From positions 523,501 through 587,500 of the forward strand of contig JAFMOC010000093.1 of assembly GCA_019802505.1 (NCBI GenBank): a stretch of DNA of 64,000 bases, written 5' to 3'. This DNA is from Corydoras sp. C115. Taxonomy: Eukaryota; Chordata; Actinopteri; Siluriformes; Callichthyidae. The translations under genes and the position numbers were made by a program. Positions 49,431-51,795 of the stretch are shown in pieces. A model generated the notes under the pieces. The model did no database searches. It was given only the letters and a program-made list of their open reading frames with translations, and was not told where the DNA came from. Each line of letters starts with the position of its first letter. Position 1 is the first letter of the stretch.

Positions 49431-50129
49431 CCCTCTATTTTTTACTTTACTGTTACTGCAACAGGCTGCTAAATTTCCTTCGGGATGAATAAAGTATTCT
49501 ATCTGTCTATCATACATTTTATTATAGCTATTTATTCATTCATTCATTCATTATCTCCCGCTTTATCCTCTATTAGGGTCGCGGTGGGGTTCCCCATGCC
49601 CATCCAGGGGAGAACGTTTCAGGCGCTGGGCAGATAGACCCAGGACAGGGCGCCAATCCATCACTGGGCACACACTCACACACACAGACACGCTCTATAT
49701 GGGGCAATTTGGAGAACTCAATTAACTTGATCCATGTTTTTGGACCGTGGGAGGAAACCGGAGAACCCGGAGGAAACCCACGCGGACACGGGGAGAACAT
49801 GGGAACTCCACCCAGATGGGGATTCGAACTGGGAATCCCTAGTGCTGAGAGGAGAACATGCCAACCACTAAGCCACCGTGCCGCCCTATAGCTATTTAGA
49901 AGAGATTAAATAGTTTTTAAGTAATAAATATTAAATAAGATAAAACAGCTGAACAGGTTTTTAATCCGTCAGGAGTCGGACTCTCACCTGACTCAATCCC
50001 AGATCCAGTTTCAGGGAAATCCGCTGAGAAAGCATTAAAACCAGCGACGGGATGAAGAAGAAGAAGAAATAAAAATCCAATCAAAGACATCTTCAGAGGA
50101 GATCGATTCATGTGATTAATGATGAACAT
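697..50129 (-). CDS. Fibrillar-type collagen alpha chain with TSPN N-propeptide (partial, C-terminal end off left edge)
   Basis: This is a secreted extracellular-matrix collagen. I can place 52 exons with consistent phase, giving about 1403 codons. The order is signal peptide, TSPN domain, variable region, 17-triplet minor helix, non-collagenous linker, then 278 Gly-X-Y triplets. Every major-helix exon is 45, 54 or 108 bp, starts with a complete Gly codon (the first helix exon has three residues before its first Gly) and ends on a Y residue, which is the signature of fibrillar collagens. The four TSPN cysteines and the C-x6-C ending resemble the V/XI group, whereas the single large variable-region exon is less like COL5A1. 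A vertebrate major helix has about 338 triplets, so roughly 60 triplets and the C-propeptide lie left of position 697. Class is certain; orthology to COL5A1, COL5A3, COL11 or another paralogue is not. Confidence 0.95.
811..844. repeat. GT microsatellite
   Basis: A pure GT run lies in the 104-bp intron between two collagen exons, about ten bases from the donor of the exon at 855-908. Confidence 0.95.
1233..2026. other. Collagen intron, no gene seen
   Basis: The intron between the exons at 2341 and 1179 holds plain sequence here. A degenerate GATTAG/TTAGG-rich patch at about 1980-2028 is loosely telomere-like but irregular. SINE C follows. Confidence 0.5.
2027..2222 (+). mobile_element. SINE family C copy
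   Basis: The tRNA-like head GTAGCTCAGTGGTTAGGG and B box GGTTCAAATCCC are present. The 3' part has CTTGTAAGTCGCTTTGGATA and AAAGCGTCCAATAAATGAC, a tail widespread in teleost SINEs. Related copies are at 19603 and 48040. Confidence 0.85.
2686..3025 (+). mobile_element. SINE family A copy 1
   Basis: Full length, with tRNA-like head GGTGGCACAGTGGCTTAGTG and a GATGGATGG tail. The flanking duplication GGGTGTTTAA is at 2676-2685 and 3026-3035. Confidence 0.9.
3132..5323 (-). CDS. Collagen major-helix exons 39-46
   Basis: Exons are 5216-5323 (108), 5068-5121, 4438-4491, 3828-3881, 3590-3697 (108), 3458-3511, 3269-3376 (108) and 3132-3185. The exon at 3269-3376 contains GPKSNKGYI, where Ser (AGC) stands at a Gly position. 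The rest are perfect Gly-X-Y. Confidence 0.93.
4001..4352 (-). mobile_element. SINE family A copy 2
   Basis: Full length and inverted, beginning with a CATT tail and ending CCACTAAGCCACTGTGCC. The short duplication TAGTATTT flanks it. Confidence 0.9.
5395..5800. mobile_element. TCAAAAGTTTGGACA-type element copy
   Basis: It starts with a mutated terminal repeat (AGTCAATAGTTTGGACACGC). It has the paired AGATGGACTTT and AAAGTCCATCT modules and ends near GATAAGTGGAGGAAATAG. It lies in the intron between the exons at 5984 and 5216. Confidence 0.65.
5984..7677 (-). CDS. Collagen major-helix exons 32-38
   Basis: Exons are 7624-7677, 7113-7166, 6965-7018, 6789-6842, 6262-6315, 6113-6157 and 5984-6028. 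They give 40 perfect triplets in five 54-bp and two 45-bp exons. Two adjacent 45-bp exons are a small departure from the usual 45/54 alternation. Confidence 0.93.
6393..6750. mobile_element. ACCTAATAAAATGGC-type terminal-repeat element
   Basis: It ends with GTGTACCTAATAAAATGGC and GGTGAGTGTATA, a terminal sequence known from many fish genomes (on the other strand, CACTGGCCATTTTATTAGGT). It shares internal modules with copies at 23585 and 32690. Confidence 0.55.
7242..7570 (-). mobile_element. SINE family A copy 3
   Basis: It is nearly full length but has lost about 20 bp around the usual TTTTTGGACTGTGGGAGG. The duplication GTCCCTAAT is at 7233-7241 and 7572-7580. Confidence 0.9.
7755..7850. 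mobile_element. Fragment of TCAAAAGTTTGGACA-type element
   Basis: One end only is present: ATAAGTTTGGACAGCC, then TTGTCCATGTTCTCAGTTCC and AGATGGACTT. Confidence 0.5.
7851..8440. other. Collagen intron, no feature recognised
   Basis: About 590 bp of unique-looking AT-rich intron with no repeat I can name and no open frame with family features. Confidence 0.5.
8441..11109 (-). CDS. Collagen major-helix exons 27-31
   Basis: Exons are 11056-11109, 10819-10872, 9834-9878, 9676-9729 and 8441-8485, giving 28 perfect triplets. Examples are GDRGTPGRSGRMGPRGPR and GVTGSVGSPGDKGAN. SINE insertions separate several of them. Confidence 0.93.
8821..9170 (-). mobile_element. SINE family A copy 4
   Basis: Full length and inverted, with tail TTCATTCATTCATTATC. 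Flanks share ATACTGA, so the duplication is degraded. Confidence 0.9.
9171..9675. other. Collagen intron, no feature recognised
   Basis: About 500 bp of AT-rich intron between SINE copy 4 and the exon at 9676. No repeat or gene was recognised. Confidence 0.5.
10018..10378 (+). mobile_element. SINE family A copy 5
   Basis: Full-length copy with head GGTGGCACGGTGGCTTAGTG and a GAAT-repeat tail. AATTTGA occurs on both flanks. Confidence 0.9.
10536..10705. mobile_element. Decayed SINE family A pieces
   Basis: A short forward piece (TTCTCCGGTTTCCTCCCATAG) and an inverted piece (GTGGGAGAAAACAGGAGATC) are recognisable. The rest has diverged. Confidence 0.45.
11358..11707 (+). mobile_element. SINE family A copy 6
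   Basis: Full length, flanked by the perfect 13-bp duplication ATATTATGTGCAG at 11345-11357 and 11708-11720. Confidence 0.95.
11708..12035. other. Collagen intron, no feature recognised
   Basis: Apart from the duplicated target of SINE copy 6, this is ordinary AT-rich intron. Confidence 0.5.
12036..15609 (-). CDS. Collagen major-helix exons 16-26
   Basis: Exons are 15565-15609, 14608-14661, 14481-14525, 14167-14220, 14044-14088, 13908-13961, 13135-13179, 12975-13028, 12365-12409, 12218-12271 and 12036-12143. The first ten alternate 45 and 54 bp, then one 108-bp exon follows. This matches the alternation known in the middle of fibrillar collagen genes. The 67 triplets here have no interruption. 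Confidence 0.93.
12478..12755. mobile_element. TCAAAAGTTTGGACA-type element copy
   Basis: The right terminal repeat reads CCAAACTTTTGACTGGTACT. The internal modules match the copy at 25262 but the middle is deleted, giving a shorter element. Confidence 0.65.
13222..13576 (-). mobile_element. SINE family A copy 7
   Basis: Full length and inverted. ACTTAAGCATTT stands on both sides as a 12-bp target duplication. Confidence 0.95.
13706..13846 (+). mobile_element. Old SINE family A fragment
   Basis: The central core (TGCGTGGGTTTCCTCC, TTTCCTCCCACAG) and the CTCCCCTGAATGGGCAT segment are visible with many changes. A TG run replaces part of it. Confidence 0.6.
14223..14270. repeat. AC microsatellite
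   Basis: A 48-bp AC run starts three bases from the acceptor end of the exon at 14167-14220, so it replaces the usual polypyrimidine tract on the minus strand with a GT run. Confidence 0.95.
14711..15034 (+). mobile_element. SINE family A copy 8, damaged head
   Basis: The A-box part is lost (GGCGGCATGGCGGCATGGCA runs straight to the B box). The rest is intact. Flanks share TATCAAGGA. Confidence 0.9.
15108..15451 (+). mobile_element. SINE family A copy 9
   Basis: Full length, with the 12-bp duplication ATGACATGTTGG at 15096-15107 and 15452-15463. Confidence 0.95.
15788..15992 (+). mobile_element. Old SINE family A copy
   Basis: The head (GTACAGTGGTATAGTGGTAAGC) and parts of the core are visible. 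It is strongly diverged and truncated at GATGTCCTGTCCTGGGTGTG. Confidence 0.6.
16111..16471 (-). mobile_element. SINE family A copy 10
   Basis: Full length with a long TTCA tail. GAGACTAGTAAT is present on both sides as a target duplication. Confidence 0.95.
16548..18393 (-). CDS. Collagen major-helix exons 12-15
   Basis: Exons are 18340-18393, 16914-17021 (108 bp), 16683-16736 and 16548-16601, giving 30 triplets. The exon at 16683-16736 reads GPPGYKGESAPPGDKGDT, so one triplet begins with Ala (GCG) instead of Gly. That exon also has a weak donor, GTACAC. All other triplets are perfect. Confidence 0.9.
17022..17585. other. Collagen intron, no feature recognised
   Basis: Unique-looking sequence between the exon at 16914 and a decayed SINE pair. 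Nothing was identified. Confidence 0.45.
17586..17902 (+). mobile_element. Two decayed SINE heads in tandem
   Basis: Two B-box-like sites (GGGTTCGATTCCCGG and AGGTTCGAATCCC) each precede a GTGGGTTT core. The piece ends in a TG run at 17879-17902. Confidence 0.5.
18394..18889. other. Collagen intron, no feature recognised
   Basis: About 500 bp with no repeat or gene recognised. An 86-codon open frame here has no family features. Confidence 0.45.
18898..19312 (+). mobile_element. hAT-like MITE copy 1
   Basis: The ends are TAGGGGTG and CACCCCTA, flanked by 8-bp duplications CTTGCAAC (18890-18897) and CTTGTAAC (19313-19320). It has subterminal repeats of the GTCGAATC/GTCGACTA type and no coding capacity. 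An inverted relative lies at 30687. Confidence 0.85.
19603..19787 (+). mobile_element. SINE family C copy
   Basis: Head GTAGCTCAGTGGTTAGGGTG, a mutated B box and the TAAGTCGCTTTGAATAAAAG tail. Confidence 0.85.
19796..19838. repeat. GT microsatellite
   Basis: A GT run with one C interruption, beside the donor of collagen exon 11. Confidence 0.9.
19848..19901 (-). CDS. Collagen exon 11: start of major triple helix
   Basis: This 54-bp exon encodes RET followed by GPPGLMGEIGSPGLP, five triplets that open the major helix. A long GT microsatellite (19796-19838) lies only a few bases past its donor, inside the intron. Confidence 0.85.
20081..20119 (-). CDS. Collagen exon 10: linker between minor and major helix
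   Basis: This 39-bp exon encodes RTSYYQFLMAGWP in phase 0 and has no Gly-X-Y. The acceptor TTTTGCAG and donor GTAAGT are both strong. It completes an inter-helix linker of about 30 residues. Confidence 0.75.
20544..20883 (-). mobile_element. SINE family A copy 11
   Basis: Full length with a short CATT tail. No clear flanking duplication was seen. Confidence 0.9.
21028..21265 (-). mobile_element. SINE family B copy
   Basis: On the minus strand it has a tRNA-like head (GTCATGGGCTTGTGGTTAAA). This is followed by GTGCCCTTGGGCAAGGCACC and a tail equal to plus-strand TTTACTTGCCTACAGTG. Confidence 0.8.
21266..21975. other. Collagen intron, no feature recognised
   Basis: About 700 bp without a recognised repeat or exon. 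Long open frames that cross it run into the flanking microsatellite and SINE and are not genes. Confidence 0.4.
21976..22020. repeat. AC microsatellite
   Basis: A pure 45-bp CA run. Confidence 0.95.
22129..22461 (+). mobile_element. SINE family A copy 12 (first half of a dimer)
   Basis: It lacks the first 20 or so bases of the head, then is complete. It is joined by an A-rich linker (22462-22515) to copy 13. The same arrangement recurs at 26258-27364. Confidence 0.9.
22516..22855 (+). mobile_element. SINE family A copy 13, variant head (second half of a dimer)
   Basis: It has the distinctive head GGTGCCATGGTTGTGTAGAG and GCTTCTTAGGTTCGAATCCC shared only with the copy at 27016. The 3' half carries a TG run and more changes than usual. 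A further decayed piece continues to about 22955. Confidence 0.85.
23042..23075. repeat. Perfect short hairpin
   Basis: Two 15-base arms (TTTATGAGGTTAGCA and its exact complement) surround a CGGT loop. No terminator or gene function is implied in a eukaryote. It could be a mutated SINE head turned into a foldback. Confidence 0.8.
23274..23322. repeat. GT microsatellite
   Basis: A GT run of roughly 45 bp, about 100 bp left of collagen exon 9. Confidence 0.9.
23421..23540 (-). CDS. Collagen exon 9: end of minor helix and first half of linker
   Basis: This 120-bp exon carries GSQGERGREGPRGDPGPPGP and onward for eight triplets. It then leaves the collagen repeat with VYLWSNTQEEWASFM. Both splice sites are canonical (acceptor CAAAG, donor GTAAAC). 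The linker is rich in Trp, Tyr and Phe and does not resemble the LMLPF-type linkers I know from types V and XI. Confidence 0.85.
23585..23840. mobile_element. Fragment of ACCTAATAAAATGGC-type element
   Basis: The internal modules CAGTGACACTGACGTGCTGG, GGATCAGACACAGCAGTGCT and CCAACCAAAACTGTCCA are typical of this fish element. Its ends are missing. Confidence 0.5.
24029..24368 (+). mobile_element. SINE family A copy 14
   Basis: Full length, preceded by GTTAATACTG and followed after its tail by GTTAATACTG, where copy 15 begins. Confidence 0.9.
24391..24690 (+). mobile_element. SINE family A copy 15, 5'-truncated
   Basis: It begins at CTAGGGATTCGAATCCC without the A box and ends in a GAATG tail. 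Its right flank GTTAATATTGTG repeats the target of copy 14, so two insertions used the same site. Confidence 0.9.
25096..25140 (-). CDS. Collagen exon 8: minor helix with cysteine
   Basis: This 45-bp exon encodes GCAGTRGHVGFKGDK, which is five Gly-X-Y triplets. The cysteine in an X position is unusual for a fibrillar collagen helix and could form an interchain bond. Donor and acceptor are canonical. Confidence 0.85.
25262..25992. mobile_element. TCAAAAGTTTGGACA-type element, split by a SINE
   Basis: The left terminal repeat CCAGTCAAAAGTTTGGAAAC and the right repeat CCAAACTTTTGACTGGCACT are inverted copies, giving the best-defined member of this family. SINE copy 16 interrupts it. The TIR sequence recalls Tc1/mariner elements, but no transposase is present. 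Confidence 0.75.
25472..25800 (-). mobile_element. SINE family A copy 16, inside a DNA element
   Basis: It is nearly full length, missing the last bases of the head. It inserted into the element at 25262-25992. GTATAATT flanks it. Confidence 0.9.
26258..27364 (+). mobile_element. Dimeric SINE A composite with a nested third SINE
   Basis: Two SINE A units (26258-26608 and 27016-27364) are joined by an A-rich linker. The 13-bp sequence AATAATATTACTG flanks the whole composite at 26245-26257 and 27365-27377. A third SINE interrupts the linker. The same dimer, without the third SINE, is at 22129-22855. Confidence 0.85.
26647..26990 (+). mobile_element. SINE family A copy 18, nested in the dimer linker
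   Basis: Full length with the perfect 13-bp duplication AATAAGACATGCA at 26634-26646 and 26991-27003. The uninterrupted site AATAAGACATGCACATG is visible in the other dimer near 22490. Confidence 0.95.
27378..27701. other. Collagen intron, no feature recognised
   Basis: About 320 bp of ordinary intron between the dimeric SINE and a SINE B piece. Confidence 0.45.
27702..27920 (+). mobile_element. SINE family B piece joined to SINE family A piece
   Basis: A SINE B head (TCGTAGGCTTGTGGTTAAAA) and core to about 27835 change into a reverse SINE A fragment (GGGCGCCAATCTATCGCTAG). It is diverged and probably an old composite. Confidence 0.55.
27934..28278 (-). mobile_element. SINE family A copy 20
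   Basis: Full length with the duplication TGATGCAACRCT at 27922-27933 and from 28279. Confidence 0.95.
28464..29018 (-). CDS. Collagen exon 7: large variable-region exon and start of minor helix
   Basis: A 555-bp exon encodes 185 residues. Most is low-complexity and polar, with short recognisable stretches such as DPLSELLKLFP and LNELNLTEEDLILSTWGYLS. The last part, GRMYRLMKGPPGLVGRPGKR, enters the minor triple helix with four Gly-X-Y triplets. A Tyr/Arg-containing lead-in to GPPG is usual at this junction in fibrillar collagens. A single large variable exon resembles the XXIV/XXVII layout more than COL5A1. Confidence 0.88.
29072..29325 (-). mobile_element. SINE family B copy
   Basis: It contains GGGGAGCAATTGTGGTTAGG, CCCAAGGGCACTTCAGCC and a head end GGCTGGTTCCTTAGCC in reverse. 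Confidence 0.8.
29326..30686. other. Collagen intron with an unrecognised long open frame
   Basis: About 1.3 kb without SINEs. A minus-strand open frame of 174 codons spans 29977-30501, beginning MCVGFGWIPDVGVYGRIQ. I recognise no domain. The opposite strand also has a 118-codon frame, so chance or an old transposon remnant is more likely than a gene. Confidence 0.4.
30687..31086 (-). mobile_element. hAT-like MITE copy 2
   Basis: The same element as 18898-19312 in reverse orientation, with TAGGGGTG/CACCCCTA ends and the perfect 8-bp duplication CTCACAAG at 30679-30686 and 31087-31094. Confidence 0.9.
31215..31404. repeat. Decayed SINE A piece with CTCA and TG simple repeats
   Basis: GGGCATACACTCACTCACTC and GGGGCAATTTAGAGCAGCCA resemble a reverse SINE A core. 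Simple GTGAGT and TG repeats follow. Confidence 0.5.
31702..31938. repeat. 237-bp long palindrome
   Basis: Two arms of about 110-116 bp are nearly exact reverse complements around a 10-bp centre (CTTACACTCT). The inner 80 or so bases match almost perfectly. A 7-bp extra segment and a few changes lie in the outer left arm. Ends are GAATAGTTC and GAACTATTC. It may be a hairpin MITE. Confidence 0.9.
31996..32368 (+). mobile_element. SINE family A copy 21
   Basis: Full length, with a 24-bp local duplication after the B box (CCATCCCCATCGAATCCCC) and a GAAT tail. Confidence 0.9.
32690..32890. mobile_element. ACCTAATAAAATGGC-type element, partial
   Basis: It ends with GTGTACCTAATAAAATGGCC followed by AGTGAGTGTATAG and has the internal GATCATCGGAGAACATAC. 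It resembles the copy at 6393. Confidence 0.6.
32891..33301. other. Collagen intron, no feature recognised
   Basis: About 400 bp of ordinary intron before exon 6. Confidence 0.45.
33302..33436 (-). CDS. Collagen exon 6: variable region, first part
   Basis: A 135-bp exon in phase 0 encodes 45 residues rich in Ser, Thr, Pro and acidic residues, beginning TPLPSSTSLTDD. It follows the last TSPN cysteines directly. It contains no tyrosine, unlike the Tyr-rich variable regions of types V and XI. The acceptor is CTCCAG and the donor GTGAGA. Confidence 0.8.
33557..33836 (+). mobile_element. Old SINE family A copy
   Basis: All segments from the head to CCCAATAGAGGATTAATCG can be followed but with many substitutions. 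Confidence 0.7.
33905..35694 (-). CDS. Collagen exons 2-5: TSPN (laminin-G-like) domain
   Basis: Exons are 35514-35694, 35186-35344, 34411-34603 and 33905-34033. Their phases join without a frameshift to exon 1 and to each other. The product reads through DLLKHLSIL, GCSVLSIGLYS, FADEFSIFLQLR, DSQWHSVSFGLS, VYVDCVLLEK and GEIRQMMFL, ending HHCNLHRPEC. The motifs QWHSV, VDC and C-x6-C occupy the places seen in V/XI collagen N-propeptides, with four cysteines in total. This domain normally sits on the fibril surface. The exon 2 donor is GTCTGA, which is weak but GT. Confidence 0.9.
34743..34900 (+). mobile_element. Old SINE family A 3' fragment
   Basis: The 3' half only, from AATTGCCCCCATATAGTG to CCCTAGTATAGGATTC. 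Confidence 0.65.
35982..36113 (-). mobile_element. SINE family A copy 22, 5'-truncated
   Basis: Only the 3' third is present, yet it is flanked by the 11-bp duplication TGACCTGAAGC (35971-35981 and 36114-36124). This is a true short insertion, as expected from incomplete reverse transcription. Confidence 0.92.
36262..36488 (-). mobile_element. SINE family A copy 23, internally deleted
   Basis: It has lost the segment between CACTC and CATGTTTTTGG and most of the head. It sits in AT-rich DNA, immediately left of an AT repeat. Confidence 0.88.
36490..36556. repeat. AT microsatellite
   Basis: A pure 67-bp AT run next to SINE copy 23. Confidence 0.95.
36557..38180. other. Collagen intron 1, no gene seen
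   Basis: About 1.6 kb of plain intron. The stretch 38060-38150 has a related copy at 39110-39200. Confidence 0.45.
38181..38523 (-). mobile_element. SINE family A copy 24
   Basis: Full length. It follows the short dispersed repeat at 38060-38150, as copy 25 follows that repeat's partner. Confidence 0.92.
39230..39552 (-). mobile_element. SINE family A copy 25
   Basis: Nearly full length, lacking part of the 3' region (GTCGCGAAGGGGGAACG). The 14-bp duplication AGCTTTAGTATACC is at 39216-39229 and from 39553. Confidence 0.95.
39560..39830 (+). mobile_element. Possible LINE 3' end
   Basis: The sequence ends AAGATTCAGATTCTGATTCTG, a short tandem tail like those at the 3' ends of fish LINEs. 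No reverse-transcriptase frame is present. Confidence 0.4.
39831..40725. other. Collagen intron 1, no feature recognised
   Basis: About 0.9 kb without a repeat or gene I can name. Confidence 0.45.
40726..41071 (+). mobile_element. SINE family A copy 26
   Basis: Full length with AACATTTGAATA duplicated, the left copy ending just before the head and the right one at 41072-41083. Confidence 0.95.
41117..41250 (-). mobile_element. Old SINE family A fragment
   Basis: A diverged 3' third with a CCAT tail, ending at GGGCACACACTGTG. Confidence 0.7.
41251..42154. other. Collagen intron 1, no feature recognised
   Basis: About 0.9 kb without a recognised repeat or gene. Confidence 0.45.
42167..42512 (-). 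mobile_element. SINE family A copy 28
   Basis: Full length with the perfect 12-bp duplication ATGGATTAAATA at 42155-42166 and 42513-42524. Confidence 0.95.
42665..42901 (-). mobile_element. SINE family B copy
   Basis: It starts with a small GATAAAGT tandem tail, then TCTATTTTGCCTACAGTACT and GCCCAAGGGCACTACATCC. Confidence 0.8.
42902..43602. other. Collagen intron 1, no feature recognised
   Basis: About 0.7 kb of unique-looking intron before the tandem array. Confidence 0.45.
43603..44762 (-). repeat. Tandem array of three SINE B-containing units
   Basis: The units are about 43603-43990, 43991-44387 and 44388-44762. Each has a SINE B (minus) followed by GATAGATAAATGGATA, ATCCCAGAGGGAAATT and GACTGTAAGAAGACTGAAGG. 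The units differ mainly in CA-run length. The third unit is also part of the inverted duplication that follows. Confidence 0.9.
44555..45199 (+). repeat. Left arm of a large inverted duplication
   Basis: It matches 45616-46669 in reverse complement. It includes the end of the third tandem unit, about 180 bp of unique sequence (44762-44943) and SINE copy 29. It contains the uninterrupted site CAGAAAGACTGTG where the right arm holds SINE copy 31. Confidence 0.9.
44944..45199 (+). mobile_element. SINE family A copy 29, internally deleted
   Basis: It lacks about 130 bp between GATGGATTG and CGGAAGATAATG. The duplication TAACATGCTT flanks it, so the deletion may have happened during or after insertion. 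Confidence 0.92.
45200..45615. other. Spacer of the inverted duplication
   Basis: About 415 bp of single-copy intron between the two arms. No feature was recognised. Confidence 0.5.
45616..45934 (-). mobile_element. SINE family A copy 30
   Basis: It shares with copy 29 the same head-side junction (AGCATGTTA), so both descend from one insertion. It lacks a target duplication on its tail side, where the inverted duplication breaks. Confidence 0.9.
46128..46466 (+). mobile_element. SINE family A copy 31
   Basis: Inserted into the right arm with the duplication ACAGTCTTTC at 46118-46127 and 46467-46476. The left arm lacks it, so it is younger than the inverted duplication. Confidence 0.93.
46670..46764 (-). 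mobile_element. SINE family A copy 32, head end only
   Basis: From ATGGAGAACATGG to GCCACCGTGCCGCC. It abuts the SINE B fragment without a duplication, so it marks a rearrangement junction. Confidence 0.85.
46775..46975. mobile_element. TCAAAAGTTTGGACA-type element fragment and LINE-like tail
   Basis: The left terminal repeat CCAGTCAAAAGTTTAGACAT and half of the element run to 46921. They switch into GTACAATAAAGAGAATTGAA, which looks like a LINE 3' end. Confidence 0.55.
46976..47821. other. Collagen intron 1, no feature recognised
   Basis: About 0.85 kb without a named repeat or gene. Confidence 0.45.
47822..48698. mobile_element. TCAAAAGTTTGGACA-type element, split by SINE C
   Basis: A worn left end (ACCACAGTCCACAGATTGGTC) and the right end AAAATTTTGACTAGGACT enclose the usual modules. 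Sequence from about 47905 to 48232 is inserted, including SINE C. Confidence 0.6.
47970..48240 (+). mobile_element. SINE family C copy plus tail fragment
   Basis: A full copy at 48040-48240 has head GTAGCTCAGTGGTCAGGGCG. A separate tail fragment, GTAAGTCGTTTTGGATAAAA, lies just before it at 47980-48020. Confidence 0.85.
48699..48769. repeat. CT then AT microsatellite
   Basis: About 24 bp of CT followed by about 47 bp of AT. Confidence 0.95.
48780..49250. other. Collagen intron 1, no feature recognised
   Basis: About 470 bp of AT-rich intron. Confidence 0.45.
49251..49515 (+). mobile_element. Possible LINE 3' tail with AT/T simple repeat
   Basis: It ends AATTTCCTTCGGGATGAATA, AAGTATTCTATCTGTCTATC, a tail known from fish LINEs. 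An AT run (49367-49402) and a T run (49403-49430) lie inside. Confidence 0.5.
49535..49886 (-). mobile_element. SINE family A copy 33
   Basis: Full length with the 12-bp duplication TATAGCTATTTA at 49523-49534 and from 49887. It lies 100 bp from collagen exon 1, in the intron. Confidence 0.95.
49988..50129 (-). CDS. Collagen exon 1: signal peptide
   Basis: The exon encodes a signal peptide with hydrophobic core SLIGFLFLLLLHPVAG and ends in phase 1 at a GTGAGA donor. Three in-frame ATGs are possible, at 50129, 50111 and 50090. The first has a G at -3 and the last has an A at -3. The last start alone gives a good signal peptide, so the exact N terminus is open. The following intron is about 14.3 kb and is the most rearranged part of the window. 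Confidence 0.85.
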
Positions 50130-50420
50130 GGCGAGCTGTGGGCTGTGCGGGTGTGGAGCGCAGCAGGCCGCTGATCAGCTGCATCGCGCGGTTGGTGGTG
50201 CGGAATTAACGGCGCGGGTTCGGTTCTGCGTTCCAACTTCGGTTTGGCAAGTGCACCGTTTCCAATCACGCTTACAAACCACGCCCACTGTGAACAACGG
50301 CCAATCAGAGAGCACGAGGAGCAGCCCGAACCCCGCCTCTGTGGAATGAATATCAGGTACACAACGTGAACACAGCAGAACTCTAGAACCAGCAGTTAAA
50401 GAAAACCTTTAGAACCTTTA
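50130..50420 (-). promoter_or_regulatory. Probable promoter and 5' UTR of the collagen gene
   Basis: The DNA just upstream of the collagen ATG is more GC- and CpG-rich than its surroundings. It has two CCAAT motifs on the plus strand (50262-50266 and 50301-50305, so ATTGG on the sense strand) and no clear TATA box. It is free of SINEs until about 50430. The transcription start cannot be placed from sequence alone. Confidence 0.45.
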
Positions 50421-50429
50421 AAAATAGCG

Positions 50430-50603
50430 CCTTGTTCATTCATTCATTATCTCCCGCTTTATCCTCTATTAGGGTCGTGGGGGGGGGGGGGGGGGGGGTT
50501 CCATGTTTTTGGACTGTGGGAAGAAACCGGAGAACCCGGAGGTAACCCACGCGGACACGGGGAGAACATGGAAACTCCACCCAGAATGGGATTCGAACCG
50601 GGA
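50430..50603 (-). mobile_element. SINE family A copy 34, centre replaced by a G run
   Basis: The tail and the head-side half are joined by a G homopolymer of about 21 bases, with the middle of the element missing. It is probably unstable or hard to sequence. Confidence 0.85.
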
Positions 50604-50616
50604 AATGGATTAAATA

Positions 50617-50957
50617 TCATTCATTCATTCATTCATTATCTCCCGCTTTATCCTCTATTAGGGTCGCGGGGGGGGTTCCCCATGCCCATCCAGGGGAGAA
50701 CATTTTGGGCGCTGGGCAGATAGACCCAGGACAGGGCGCTGGGCACACACTCACTCACACAGACACACTCTATATGGGGCAATTTGGAGAATTCAATTGA
50801 CCTTGATCCATGTTTTTGGACTGTGGGAGGAAACCGGAGAACCCGGAGGAAACCCACGCAGACACGGGGAGAACATGGAAACTCCACCCAGATGGGGATA
50901 CAAACTGGGAATCCCTAGCGCTGAGAGGAGAACGTGCTAACCACTAAGCCACCGTGC
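50617..50957 (-). mobile_element. SINE family A copy 35
   Basis: Nearly full length, directly beside copy 34. It lacks the CCAATCCATC segment. The outer flanks of the pair share CTTGTT. Confidence 0.9.
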
Positions 50958-51080
50958 GTCTTGTTTAGCAGAAAAAAAGATAAACCCGGGGACCTCGAGC
51001 ATGTTCAGACAGAAAAGGGCCTTCCCCAAACTGTTCCCTTAAAGTTATAAACATGCTGTTGCTTCATTTCACACATCTGT

Positions 51081-51435
51081 GTCCATCTATCCATTATCTC
51101 CCGCTTTATCCTCTATTAGGGTTGGGGGGGGGGGGGGGGGTTCCCCATGCCCATCCAGGGGAGAACGTTTTGGGCGCTGGGCAGATACACCCAGGACAGG
51201 GCGCCAATCTATCGCTGGGCACACACTCACTCACACAGACACACTCCATATGGGGCAATTTGGAGAACTCACTTGACCTTGATCCATGTTTTTGGACTGT
51301 GGGAGGAAACCGAGAACCCGGAGGAAACCCATGCAGACACGGGGAGAACATGGAAGCTCCACCCAGATGGGGATTCGAACCGGGAATCACTAGCACTGAG
51401 AGGAGAACGTGTTGACCACTAAGCCACCATGCCGC
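51081..51435 (-). mobile_element. SINE family A copy 36
   Basis: Full length with the duplication CACATCTGT (51072-51080 and 51436-51444) and a G run of about 17 at 51124-51140. It lies between the collagen promoter and the cacna1b 3' end. Confidence 0.93.
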
Positions 51436-51795
51436 CACATCTGTATCATTGAATGTAAATATTTTAATGAGAAAATAAATATGAAATAAAACAATTAAAC
51501 AGAATAATTAAGAGGTGTGTCCACATAGTACATTTACATCAGTTTCACATCCAGTCCAGGATGAGGTGGACCAGATCCTTTCTGTGTGGAGTTTGCATGT
51601 TCTCCGCTAAAACCTATGATTTTATGGTTTCTTAGAGCTTAGGGTTTAGAACTGTTTGTGGGTAAATATACATACATGTCACATATATTTTAAGGATGAA
51701 GATTTTTAAAGATGAAGTATTATTATTATTAAGTAACAAAATTAAAACAGGATTTGTGTGCAAGTATAAAAACAATTCCAAACTCAACATTCAGA

